DNA from: CAZBUB01 sp046546355
Lineage (GTDB): Bacteria > Desulfobacterota > Desulfovibrionia > Desulfovibrionales > Desulfothermaceae
Assembly: GCA_046546355.1 (NCBI GenBank)
Contig: JBKGXZ010000011.1
Location: forward strand, 1 to 35,011
DNA length: 35,011 nt
Reading direction: 5' to 3'
The notes under the pieces were generated by a model. It worked only from the letters and a program-made list of their open reading frames with translations. It was not told the origin of the DNA and searched no databases. Of the stretch, positions 1-6,119 are shown piece after piece (the first letter of the stretch is position 1; the number at the start of each line of letters is the position of its first letter). The position numbers and the translations under genes are program-made.

Positions 1-111
1 AAAGAAACCAAGGTCCGGGGGTTCGGTCCACAGGGCTTCCGGCACCTACTTCTGTACTTCGGAAGAGAGGTCGGCTGCATTCGAAGCTTGAACCTTGGTC
101 ATAATGCTTGA
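1..111 (+). CDS. possible 3' end of an unidentified gene
   Basis: Frame 1 is open from the window edge to a TGA at 109-111, giving 36 residues that end RSLNLGHNA. It converges on the glycosidase gene, which ends five bases further on. I do not recognise the family. The stretch is short enough to be open by chance, so this is only a candidate C-terminus. Confidence 0.25.
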   Translation, partial: KETKVRGFGPQGFRHLLLYFGREVGCIRSLNLGHNA

Positions 112-116
112 GTCTC

Positions 117-2057
117 CTATTTCCTGATCATAAGCTCAAAATCTCCATGCTTCTTTGATACGTTAACCACAACGTCATAGTCTTGTCTGATTAAGGAAAT
201 ATCTACTTTGCCGGATGGAAAACTCAGCCCCTTGAGTTCGACTTCCTGTAGGCTGGGCGGGAGCATGGGACGATCAAAACTGATGATTGCGTTGCGGCCG
301 TCTATGTTCAGGCCGAGACAGGCCTGCAGGACTTGAAACACACTCCCTGAGGCCCAGGCCTGAGGCATGCAGGCCACTGGATATCGGGTCGGACCTTCCT
401 TGGGCTGACGATTAAAACCGCAGAACAGCTCCGGCAGCCTGCTTAAGTCCATAAAAATGCTGGTATCGAAAAGCCCGCTAAGGATCTGGACAGCCTCCTT
501 TTTGAAACCGTACATTGCCAGGCCACTGGCGATGAGGGCATTATCGTGGGGCCAGACCGAACCGTTGTGGTATGACATGGGGTTGTAGCGGGCTTCGCTG
601 GAAGCGAGTGTGCGTACTCCCCAACCCGAAAAGAAGGACTGATCCATAAGCTGGGTAACTATATTCTGGGCATGTGTCTTATCTGCAATGCCGGTATAAA
701 GGCAGTGTCCCGAATTTGAACTCCTGATTCGGCATTGTTTTTTGTTCCCGTCCAGAGCCAGGACATACATTCCGATGTCCTGGCACCAGAATCGCTTGTG
801 AAATCTTTTCCGAAGCTCGGCTGCCTGACTTTTCAGGTCAGAAGCCATGTTCTGACGGCCTAAGGCCTCGGCGATGTAAGCTGCCTGGAGCTTGGCCTGG
901 TACACATAGCCCTGGACCTCGCACAGGGCTATTGGCGGAGGTGCATTTGTCCCGTCGGCGTGAAAGACGGAATCATCTGAATCTTTCCAGCCTTGGTTGC
1001 TGAGCCCGGTCTCGCATTTTCGGGCATACTCAACAAAACCATCGCCGTCCAGGTCTCCGCAGTTATCGATCCATTCGAGGGCTGATTGGACAGTGGGCCA
1101 CAGACTGTGAACATACTCCAGGTCCCCTGTCCGCTGCAGGTAAGAGCCGGCCAGAATGATGTACAACGGTGTGGCATCGATGCTTCCATAATAGAGCTTG
1201 AAAGGGATCTCCCCTGTATTGGCCATTTCACCCTGGCGTTTTTCATGCATGATCTTGCCAGGTTCTGCATCCCGTGCAGGGTCAAAACAGTCGGCCTGGT
1301 GGTGGGCCAGGAAACCGAGAACTCCCCGGGCAATATCAGGCAGTACCCAAAGCATCTGCAGGGCGGTGATGATTCCGTCCCGGCCAAAAGGTGCACTGAA
1401 CCAGGGGACTCCAGCATAAGGAAAGAGCCCATATGGGGTGTTCGAAATGAGCATCAATAGATCGGCCCAAGAGGCATTAAGCCAGTCATTAAACTGCTCA
1501 TTCGAGGTTTCGATAATGCAGCGTTTTTTGCTGATCTCTGAAGTCTGCTCTTTAAGACGCCTTAAGGCGGCGTGGCTGTGCACGCAGCCAGCTGTCCTGT
1601 CACTTAAGGAAAAGGCAATGCACAGGCAGAGCTCGGTAGTTTGGTGCGGCTTTAGCTCGAGGAGGTAGTCGGTCCGTTCCCCAGCTATGTGGGGCTGAGG
1701 ATGAAATGTAACAGTGGTTTGCCGCATAACGGAGTCAAGTCCGGTATAGCAAAAGACCAAGTTGTCTTCCTCAAGCCGGGCTTTTTCAAAAGTTCCGCGA
1801 TGTATGCGGCTCGTTCCGCGAATCTCAAAAATGTCGGCAAAATCTGCCCCAAAATGGAAATTAAGCGGCAGATGCACAGCACAGGGCAAGTAACTGCTGA
1901 CAGCGATACGTTCATAATAGCAGCCATCCCAGATAAAAGAGGAGCGCTGGATATGAACAGTGTCCTGGGGAATAAATGTGCCATCTGGACAGGTCATGGA
2001 CGGATTGGTTAGATCAACCGCCAGAAGGTCGTTGTCTTCCCGGACATGACCTTTCAT
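117..2057 (-). CDS. glycogen debranching-type glycosidase (amylo-alpha-1,6-glucosidase family)
   Basis: A 646-residue protein. An N-terminal beta-sandwich of the glycogen-debranching N domain (about residues 20-200) precedes an (alpha/alpha)6-barrel catalytic region (about 230-610). Diagnostic motifs are VPWFSAPFGRDGIITAL, NQGWKDSDDS and SVWPHDNALIASG, which in this family line the active site and supply the acidic catalytic residues. No signal peptide is seen, so it is probably cytoplasmic, acting on alpha-glucans or compatible-solute glycosides. The ATG at 2057 is the first start after an in-frame stop. Its ribosome site is weak (GAAGAGCGAG), and its first codons overlap the start of a divergent small gene. 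The family is clear; the substrate is not. Confidence 0.88.
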   Translation of the reverse strand: MKGHVREDNDLLAVDLTNPSMTCPDGTFIPQDTVHIQRSSFIWDGCYYERIAVSSYLPCAVHLPLNFHFGADFADIFEIRGTSRIHRGTFEKARLEEDNLVFCYTGLDSVMRQTTVTFHPQPHIAGERTDYLLELKPHQTTELCLCIAFSLSDRTAGCVHSHAALRRLKEQTSEISKKRCIIETSNEQFNDWLNASWADLLMLISNTPYGLFPYAGVPWFSAPFGRDGIITALQMLWVLPDIARGVLGFLAHHQADCFDPARDAEPGKIMHEKRQGEMANTGEIPFKLYYGSIDATPLYIILAGSYLQRTGDLEYVHSLWPTVQSALEWIDNCGDLDGDGFVEYARKCETGLSNQGWKDSDDSVFHADGTNAPPPIALCEVQGYVYQAKLQAAYIAEALGRQNMASDLKSQAAELRKRFHKRFWCQDIGMYVLALDGNKKQCRIRSSNSGHCLYTGIADKTHAQNIVTQLMDQSFFSGWGVRTLASSEARYNPMSYHNGSVWPHDNALIASGLAMYGFKKEAVQILSGLFDTSIFMDLSRLPELFCGFNRQPKEGPTRYPVACMPQAWASGSVFQVLQACLGLNIDGRNAIISFDRPMLPPSLQEVELKGLSFPSGKVDISLIRQDYDVVVNVSKKHGDFELMIRK

Positions 2058-2183
2058 CTCGCTCTTCAGCCTGTGCTGGCAGTCTTGGCTGGGGTACTTA
2101 TTCTTGCTTTTCCCCGTCTTTTAAACTACATAATCGCCATCTATCTCATCGTGTACGGAGTTTCCAGCATTGTTTCCCCCTGA
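2046..2183 (+). CDS. DUF3096-family small membrane protein
   Basis: A 45-residue protein, MTFHLALQPV... to ...GVSSIVSP. The core AFPRLLNYIIAIYLIVYG matches what I recall of DUF3096, a family of tiny two-helix membrane proteins of unknown function with a conserved P-R-L-L-N-Y-I-I-A-I-Y-L pattern. Residues 8-22 and 27-43 are hydrophobic enough to span the membrane. The ATG at 2046 overlaps the divergent glycosidase start by 12 bases, so either one start is annotated too early or the two genes share their 5' ends. No strong ribosome site precedes it. The family match is the main evidence that it is real. Confidence 0.72.
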   Translation: MTFHLALQPVLAVLAGVLILAFPRLLNYIIAIYLIVYGVSSIVSP

Positions 2184-2590
2184 GGCATCAAGCAGAAAGG
2201 AGCTATTATGATATGCCGAGCGTGCGGTGAGCAATGCCATCGGCAAAATCGCAGCCCAGGCCGTATTTTTGGTGAGAGCTGGTATGAAACTAGATTTTGC
2301 TTTATCCGTGACCCCGGCGCAGGCCGAGGTCCAGTTCTTACAATTTTGAGTCTGGATTCCGGCTTTCGCCGGAATACTGAACGTATAAAATATTCAATAG
2401 GGCCAAAATCAGGATTTTGATTTACGCATTCTTTGGAGCGAGTTTTTTGCGTCCTGTTGGCAGGACCCCCGGATCACTGGACATGATGTTGTTATTATTA
2501 TGGTGAACGGTTACGATCAAACTGGGCGAATGCGACCAGGGGCGGCGCTGACATGGTATACACTCTATTGTTTCTCGTGAGAAAATCGGA
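2184..2590. other. intergenic stretch with dispersed palindromes
   Basis: About 400 bases between the DUF3096 gene and the ExoD gene. A good ribosome site (AAAGGAG) stands before an ATG at 2208, but the 70-codon frame after it encodes a Cys-rich start and then runs through a dispersed palindromic repeat, so I do not call it a gene. A small hairpin, GTCCTG/CAGGAC, lies at 2451-2466. The rest is featureless to me. Confidence 0.5.
2311..2375. repeat. paired palindromic repeat (REP/BIME-like)
   Basis: There are two hairpins 25 bases apart. The first has arms ACCCCGGC (2311-2318) and GCCGAGGT (2323-2330) with one mismatch. The second has perfect arms ATTCCGGC (2356-2363) and GCCGGAAT (2368-2375). 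The pattern 'gaccccg...ccagtt...tctggattcc...ggaat' is a common dispersed intergenic palindrome of proteobacteria. Such pairs are often mobilised by RAYT transposases, and a RAYT remnant lies 1.2 kb downstream. Confidence 0.6.
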
Positions 2591-3247
2591 ATGGACCAGG
2601 AAATCAATAAAATCGAGCAGATTATCGACCTGATCGAAAGTACGGTTGAGGATAAGGAAAAGATTTCCCTGGATCTGATCCTTTCGGCACTGGGACGTCG
2701 CTCGTTTGGCCCCATATTGCTTTTAGCAGGGCTGATCACACTTGCGCCGATAATAGGGGATGTCCCTGGCATGCCAACCATTATAGGGTTGGTGGTCATG
2801 CTCACGGCGGTACAATTGCTGATCCGCCGGGAACATTTCTGGATGCCGCATTGGATGCTCAGGCGGTCGGTCAGAAAAAACCGTTTGTGCAAAGGACTGG
2901 AATGGCTGCGACCTGTTGCGCGATTTTTAGATCGATTCATACGACCGCGCCTGACAATGATGATCCAAAATGGCGGCCTACATGTCATTGCGTTTGTTTG
3001 CATCTGTGTTGCTGCAGTTATGCCACTTATGGAGTTTGTTCCGTTTAGTGCCAATGCCGCGGGCATCATCTTGACGATTTTCGGTCTGTCATTGACCGCC
3101 CGCGACGGGCTGCTGGCGCTGATCGCACTCGGTTTGATGGCCCTGGCAGCAGGGATAGTGAGTTACCATCTTATCACAAAAGAGACAGGGGTTTTTGCCG
3201 TATTCATATCTTGTTTGGCAATCCATTTAAGCCAGGAAGCTTTATAA
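2591..3247 (+). CDS. ExoD-family (exopolysaccharide synthesis) membrane protein
   Basis: A 218-residue integral membrane protein. A charged N-terminal stretch (residues 1-30) leads into LGRRSFGPILLLAGLI and then APIIGDVPGMPTIIG, the hallmark of the ExoD family. Four to five hydrophobic segments follow, at about 39-60, 62-78, 130-150, 152-185 and 190-213. The RPRLTMM segment (about residues 118-124) sits where ExoD proteins carry a conserved 'R.RL'. ExoD was named in Sinorhizobium for exopolysaccharide production and alkali tolerance, but its biochemical role is unknown. The start at 2591 is the only good ATG. It stands alone on this strand, with a decayed transposase downstream. Confidence 0.85.
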   Translation: MDQEINKIEQIIDLIESTVEDKEKISLDLILSALGRRSFGPILLLAGLITLAPIIGDVPGMPTIIGLVVMLTAVQLLIRREHFWMPHWMLRRSVRKNRLCKGLEWLRPVARFLDRFIRPRLTMMIQNGGLHVIAFVCICVAAVMPLMEFVPFSANAAGIILTIFGLSLTARDGLLALIALGLMALAAGIVSYHLITKETGVFAVFISCLAIHLSQEAL

Positions 3248-3602
3248 AGAAAATTCAGCTTCCTAGAAAAGAGAATGGCGTGTATTTAAAAACTAGCAAA
3301 TGAATTGCCAAATTATTCTTGCTGCTTTTAGCACTGACCCTGTTTCACTGAAATCCCAAGGATCCAGCGCTTTGCACTGCGACCTTCGCGATGGGAAGTC
3401 TCAATTGCTGATGCATGAGAAAGTGCCGGCATGCATAAAAACCACCACTGGCCTGGGAGAAGGTGAAGAAAGAGCAAGAGGGCAGCCTCTTTGATTGACA
3501 ATCAAATGGTGCATAAAGGATCTGGCAGACACGGTAAAGGACAGGCAGATCAAAAACCACGCGTTGGTCATTAGTAAGCAGAGGGACAGGCAAAAAAATT
3601 GA
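3248..3602. other. intergenic stretch, nothing recognised
   Basis: About 355 bases between the ExoD gene and the transposase remnant. An 82-codon minus frame (3345-3593) is open, but its product resembles nothing I know and has no ribosome site. I see no promoter or RNA gene. The N-terminal part of the RAYT expected here is not detectable. Confidence 0.5.
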
Positions 3603-3656
3603 TCGTTCCGCTACCGCTCCAGGTACTTCACCGACGCCGGGATCATCGGCTTCCCA

Positions 3657-3698
3657 GTGAAATCCTGCCTTCGGCAGGGAGCCTTTGGCTCATTTCAC
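3657..3698. repeat. three-way-junction palindrome, element 1
   Basis: This is a 42-base element. The outer stem is GTGAAAT (3657-3663) with ATTTCAC (3692-3698). Enclosed directly are two perfect hairpins, CCTGCC-TTC-GGCAGG (3664-3678) and GAGCC-TTT-GGCTC (3679-3691). Every base except the two three-base loops is paired and the junction has no linker. It falls exactly where the RAYT frame is interrupted. Confidence 0.75.
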
Positions 3699-3720
3699 CG
3701 CAGGAGTTTGTGGCCGAGGC

Positions 3721-3784
3721 CCCAGTAAAATGGAAGACCCCAATGAAATGAGAAGAAATTTCATGGGGCAGGAATTTTACGGGG
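3721..3784. repeat. nested palindrome, element 2
   Basis: The outer arms are CCCaGTAAAAT (3721-3731) and ATTTTACgGGG (3774-3784), with one mismatch. An inner stem, CCCCA-a-TGAAAT (3738-3749) with ATTTCATGGGG (3758-3768), closes a purine-rich loop. Short unpaired segments of six and five bases separate outer from inner stem. Confidence 0.65.
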
Positions 3785-3832
3785 TGAATCTTCGACCAGG
3801 TCAAGCACCTGCTTCGGTCCAAGGATTCACCC
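3782..3832. repeat. long hairpin, element 3
   Basis: The perfect outer arms are GGGTGAATC (3782-3790) and GATTCACCC (3824-3832). Pairing continues inward with bulges (GACC at 3794-3797 with GGTC at 3816-3819). It shares its first three G residues with element 2 and its last three C residues with element 4, so the elements abut. Confidence 0.62.
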
Positions 3833-3877
3833 GGTTAAACAGACCTGAGGTCTACGGCTTTGCCGTGTTTGACCGGG
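3830..3877. repeat. three-way-junction palindrome, element 4
   Basis: The outer stem is CCCGGTTAAAC (3830-3840) with GTTTGACCGGG (3867-3877), 11 pairs with one T-G wobble. Inside are two perfect hairpins, AGACC-TGA-GGTCT (3841-3853) and ACGGC-TTT-GCCGT (3854-3866). As in element 1, no base is left unpaired at the junction and both loops are three bases. Confidence 0.75.
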
Positions 3878-3897
3878 CAGGCGCAAATTCACGCCTG
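3878..3897. repeat. short hairpin, element 5
   Basis: Arms CAGGCG (3878-3883) and CGCCTG (3892-3897) enclose an eight-base loop. It follows element 4 with no gap and is the last of the chain before the RAYT C-terminal codons resume. Confidence 0.5.
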
Positions 3898-4036
3898 TGT
3901 GCGGAGTGGAGGGCGTGTACTCTATGAAGCGGTTAACCTGTTGAAATCTTACTAATTATACAGAGCTCATCCCAATTTTGCTGCCTGGAGGCAAAAGGCA
4001 TTAATTGAGAGCATGGCTATTGTCCCGTATACCAAT

Positions 4037-4048
4037 GTAGTTACAAGA
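4037..4048 (+). repeat. 12-base motif shared with the higB upstream region
   Basis: GTAGTTACAAGA lies just upstream of the brnT promoter. The identical 12-mer occurs in the same orientation to its gene ahead of higB (5368-5379, minus strand). A looser copy, TAGTTACTAAGATTCTTG, is at 5513-5530. It could be an operator half-site or a scar of shared mobile DNA. Confidence 0.5.
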
Positions 4049-4051
4049 ATC

Positions 4052-4079
4052 TTGACGTATTTACATTTGTAGTTATAAT
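4052..4079 (+). promoter_or_regulatory. sigma70-type promoter of brnTA
   Basis: TTGACG (4052-4057) and TATAAT (4074-4079) are separated by 16 bases, close to consensus. The brnT ATG is at 4085, about six bases after the -10 box, so transcription should begin at or next to the start codon. The motif tGTAGTTAyA appears twice, at 4036-4045 and 4068-4077. The second copy overlaps the -10 box, where an autorepressor such as BrnA could act. Confidence 0.7.
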
Positions 4080-4084
4080 CTATT

Positions 4085-4369
4085 ATGCATTTTGAGTGGG
4101 ATGATAATAAGCGTGCCAGCAACCTGGAGAAGCACGGGATTGATTTTCAAGATGCAGTAAAGTTTTTTGATTCAGACGTAATATGTTTTGAAGATAATCG
4201 TCAGAATTACGGGGAACAGAGATATATTGCTATAGGAAAAGTTGAGGGGCGTCTGATTGTAACAGCTTATACATATCGCAACCGCAATATCCGGATTTTA
4301 TCCATGCGCAAGGCCAACGCCAGGGAAAGGAGATTTTATGCACGATACATCAAGAACAGATTGGCATAA
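4085..4369 (+). CDS. brnT: BrnT family ribonuclease toxin
   Basis: A 94-residue type II toxin of the BrnT (DUF497) family, which has a RelE-like fold and cleaves RNA to arrest growth. Family marks are FEWDDNKRASNLEKHGIDF at the N-terminus, RYIAIGKVEGRLIVTAYTYR in the middle and RILSMRKANARERRFY near the end, with the basic and His residues typical of the active site. Its length is normal. It overlaps brnA by 32 bases, as in other brnTA operons where the toxin comes first. There is no ribosome-binding site and almost no leader, suggesting leaderless or weak translation that would keep toxin below antitoxin. Confidence 0.9.
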   Translation: MHFEWDDNKRASNLEKHGIDFQDAVKFFDSDVICFEDNRQNYGEQRYIAIGKVEGRLIVTAYTYRNRNIRILSMRKANARERRFYARYIKNRLA

Positions 4370-4610
4370 GGTTGATTCTAAATCTGATCAGGAACTCATC
4401 CAGGATGCCTTGTCTGATCCGGATAATCCTCCCATTGACGAGGATTTTTTGAGCAAAGCCAGGCAGGTGCATCCTCCTAAACCTAAAAGACAGGTAACCT
4501 TGCGCTTAGACAATGATGTTCTGGAATGGTTCAGGATGCAGGGTAAAGGCTACCAGACCATGATCAACGCAGTTCTTCGAGCCTATAAGGAATCCCAGGA
4601 GAGGCATTAG
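4338..4610 (+). CDS. brnA: BrnA family antitoxin
   Basis: A 90-residue antitoxin partner of BrnT. The N-terminal half is acidic and probably flexible. The C-terminal half, RQVTLRLDNDVLEWFRMQGKGYQ then MINAVLRAY, is the ribbon-helix-helix DNA-binding fold of BrnA, which neutralises the toxin and represses the operon. The ATG at 4338 lies inside brnT and follows a strong ribosome site (AAAGGAG, 4333 side), in contrast to the leaderless-looking toxin start. The protein is complete. Confidence 0.9.
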   Translation: MHDTSRTDWHKVDSKSDQELIQDALSDPDNPPIDEDFLSKARQVHPPKPKRQVTLRLDNDVLEWFRMQGKGYQTMINAVLRAYKESQERH

Positions 4611-4651
4611 TTGAGGCAACCTGGGTGCAACAGAAGCAGTAATCACTCATT

Positions 4652-4807
4652 ATGTCCACTACCACCTACCCCAAAGCAAAACACCTCTCCCTGGGCTACG
4701 ATCCCACAGAGGACCGCCTAATACTCACTGCCCACCTCCAGGACGGTAATAACTGCAAAGGGCGAGGCAATGCAGCTTATGTTTCCAGAGGCTGCACAGT
4801 TGCCTGA
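4652..4807 (+). pseudogene. truncated reading frame with a conserved-looking N-terminus
   Basis: The frame starts at the ATG at 4652 and runs 51 codons. The first 32 residues, with TYPKAKHLSLGYDP and EDRLILTAHLQDG, look like real protein. After about 4747 the translation turns into the antisense of the higA 3' end. A gene start seems to have been cut off at the edge of the higBA unit. I cannot name the family with confidence, and chance is possible. Confidence 0.32.
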
Positions 4808-5070
4808 ATCTCAGGTTCCTTGTTTTGTCTGACTATCTTTAAGTCATACGCTTGCTGCAGATTGAGCCAGAACTCCGGGGTTGTTCCGAAGTACCGAGCC
4901 AAGCGCAAGGCGGTATCTGGGGTCAAGCTCCGCTTCTCATTCAGGATTGCTGTGATCCGATTGGTCGGTACAGCAAGCCGTTGGGCCAAGCCCCTTGCAG
5001 AAAGCTTCAATTCTGCAAGCTCTTGCCTCAGTATTTCTCCGGGATGGACCGGGGGCATTTTGTTCTGCAT
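4777..5070 (-). CDS. higA: HigA family addiction-module antitoxin
   Basis: A 97-residue XRE-type helix-turn-helix protein. It opens with the HigA signature PPVHPGEILRQEL and continues with ARGLAQRLAVPTNRITAIL (the DNA-binding helices) and TPDTALRLARYFGTTPEFWLNLQ. It should bind and neutralise HigB and repress the promoter. It lies nine bases behind higB with its own ribosome site (GAGAGGA). Length and motifs are complete. Confidence 0.93.
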   Translation of the reverse strand: MQNKMPPVHPGEILRQELAELKLSARGLAQRLAVPTNRITAILNEKRSLTPDTALRLARYFGTTPEFWLNLQQAYDLKIVRQNKEPEIQATVQPLET

Positions 5071-5079
5071 TTTTTCCTC

Positions 5080-5358
5080 TCAGTGGTAATCGGTTATCTC
5101 AACTTCTTGGGGACGGTCGTCATACCACGTAAAGCAAATTCTCCCCTGTCTGTTCATTCTGATGCTGTATTGACCTTTCCTATCGCCTTTGAGGGCTGCA
5201 AAGCGATGTGAAGGCAGTTGCTCTAGATCCTCCAGGGACGTTGCGCTGTCCAGGATCTGTCGTCTACGGACAGCTTGCTGCTCAAAACCGCTGTACTCTG
5301 GAACAAACTCCCCGCAATAAAGCTTTTCTGTCTTTTTGTTTTTGAACGATTGGATCAT
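5080..5358 (-). CDS. higB: HigB family ribosome-dependent mRNA interferase toxin
   Basis: A 92-residue RelE/ParE-superfamily toxin. It starts MIQSFKNKKTEKLY, has the central ALKGDRKGQYSIRMNRQGRICF and ends DDRPQEVEITDYH; the last, E-I-T-D-Y-H, is the classic HigB terminus with its conserved His. HigB cuts mRNA on the ribosome. The toxin-first gene order is normal for higBA. The shared 12-mer at 5368-5379 lies about ten bases upstream of the start, where a promoter or operator is expected. Confidence 0.93.
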   Translation of the reverse strand: MIQSFKNKKTEKLYCGEFVPEYSGFEQQAVRRRQILDSATSLEDLEQLPSHRFAALKGDRKGQYSIRMNRQGRICFTWYDDRPQEVEITDYH

Positions 5359-5367
5359 TGTTTGATA

Positions 5368-5379
5368 TCTTGTAACTAC
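5368..5379 (-). repeat. second copy of the 12-base motif, upstream of higB
   Basis: On the minus strand this reads GTAGTTACAAGA, identical to 4037-4048 ahead of brnT. It ends ten bases before the higB start codon. Confidence 0.5.
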
Positions 5380-5382
5380 TGA

Positions 5383-5466
5383 CCAGGGTCCGGGGACTTT
5401 ATAAACAGGACGTAAAAACTCACTCCAAACAGTTTACGCCCAGTTTATAAAGCCCCCGGACCCTGG
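5383..5466. repeat. 84-base near-perfect palindrome (MITE- or REP-like)
   Basis: The arms are 24 bases each (5383-5406 and 5443-5466) with a single mismatch. Each begins CCAGGGTCCGGGG at its outer end and carries CTTTATAAAC at its inner end. Pairing resumes inside (GGaCGTAAA-ACT with AGTTTACGCCC, one bulge), leaving a ten-base loop CACTCCAAAC. There is no coding capacity. It stands between the higB promoter and the sirtuin remnant. The size and symmetry fit a non-autonomous palindromic insertion. Confidence 0.7.
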
Positions 5467-5578
5467 ATATTCGACGCTGCGCTTAGATTTTCCAGCGTCA
5501 TCATGTCGTGAATAGTTACTAAGATTCTTGCCTTAGATATCTGGTTGTTCAGGTTCCTGATCAGGAATCCGGGAAGCA

Positions 5579-5968
5579 TTACTCAAACAATCCCATATGC
5601 CCCTTTAGCCTTTTGACAGCTGCCGGCAGCACCTGGCCTATGGGCTCAGAGAAGCGCAGGCTGGCCATGGAGTCCAGGGGTGTGTCCTGCTTGTTGACGA
5701 TGACCAGATAGGCCAGCTTGCCCAGGTCCTGCAGCTCCTTGAGGCTCATATGTCCCGGGTTGGGCTCTGCCTGATCCAGGGGCAGGGAACTGGGATCAGG
5801 GGGCAGGCCCTTTTCCTGCCTGGTCCAGACCCCGTCAGGGCCGCGGTAGTCTGAAATTCCGGATTCGGTGCTGATCCCGGCCCCGGTGAAGAACACCGGG
5901 TATCTGGATTCGTATATCTGTCTGGCCAGAATCCTGATTCTGGATTGCAGATCCCTTTCCTGTTGCAT
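5579..5968 (-). pseudogene. NAD-dependent deacylase (sirtuin), internally deleted
   Basis: The N-terminal NAD-binding half is intact: FFTGAGISTESGISDYRGPDGVWT, then PNPGHMSLKELQDLG. The next recognisable residues, VIVNKQDTPLDSMASLRFSEPIGQVLP, belong to the C-terminal end of the family. Missing in frame is the whole middle of about 115 residues: the Q-N-x-D-x-L-H motif, the catalytic His, the four zinc cysteines and the G-T/S-S-L motif. The result cannot be an active deacylase. I start it at the ATG at 5968 (AAGGTG upstream); an in-frame ATG at 5998 is also possible. Only about 130 residues remain of roughly 245. Confidence 0.8.
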
Positions 5969-5969
5969 G

Positions 5970-6119
5970 CTAAGACACCTTGAAAGCTGGGAGCTCATAT
6001 GGGGACTGACTCTCGAGGAAAATGGACTGCTCCGCCGAGGAGAGCCGCGGCGCCAGTTCCAGACGGAAGATATCTCCTGGGGCCAGAAGCCCTGTTACAC
6101 CGGATCCTTCGCTGTTCCC
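5970..6119 (-). pseudogene. orphan C-terminal reading frame
   Basis: A minus-strand frame reads LLAPGDIFRLELAPRL, then SSAEQSIFLESQSPYELPAF, and ends at a TAG at 5970-5972. Its residue mix looks like real protein and it stops two bases before the sirtuin ATG, as an operon neighbour would. Upstream it runs into the 3' end of tatD in another frame and has no start codon of its own. It may be the last 40-45 codons of a gene whose body was deleted. The family is not recognised. Confidence 0.33.

Larger units (their letters stand above)
3603..3944 (+). pseudogene. REP-associated tyrosine transposase (RAYT, IS200-like), broken C-terminal remnant
   Basis: Three pieces of the conserved RAYT C-terminus occur in order. 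RYRSRYFTDAGIIG is read from 3609, QEFVAEA from 3701, and GVEGVYSMKRLTC then stop from 3903 to 3944. In intact RAYTs these read as R-Y-F-T-D-G-x-x-I-G-S-x-E-F-V and, about 20-25 residues on, G-L-E/D-G-x-Y-S-x-K-R-L. The first and third pieces share a frame and the middle one is shifted. Between IIG and EFV there are about 47 extra bases, which contain a 42-base palindromic element. More palindromes lie between the second and third pieces. The catalytic N-terminal HUH/Tyr part is absent, so the gene is dead. Confidence 0.62.

Noticed and set aside
2208..2420. 70-codon plus-strand frame with a good ribosome site
   Set aside because: It reads through a dispersed palindromic repeat and has no recognisable family. 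It may be the relic of a small gene, but I cannot support it.
3345..3593. 82-codon minus-strand frame in the gap after the ExoD gene
   Set aside because: No ribosome site and no known motif; it probably arises by chance.
3600..3950. CRISPR array, because of regularly spaced palindromes
   Set aside because: The palindromes differ in sequence and length, abut without spacers, and there are no cas genes in the window.
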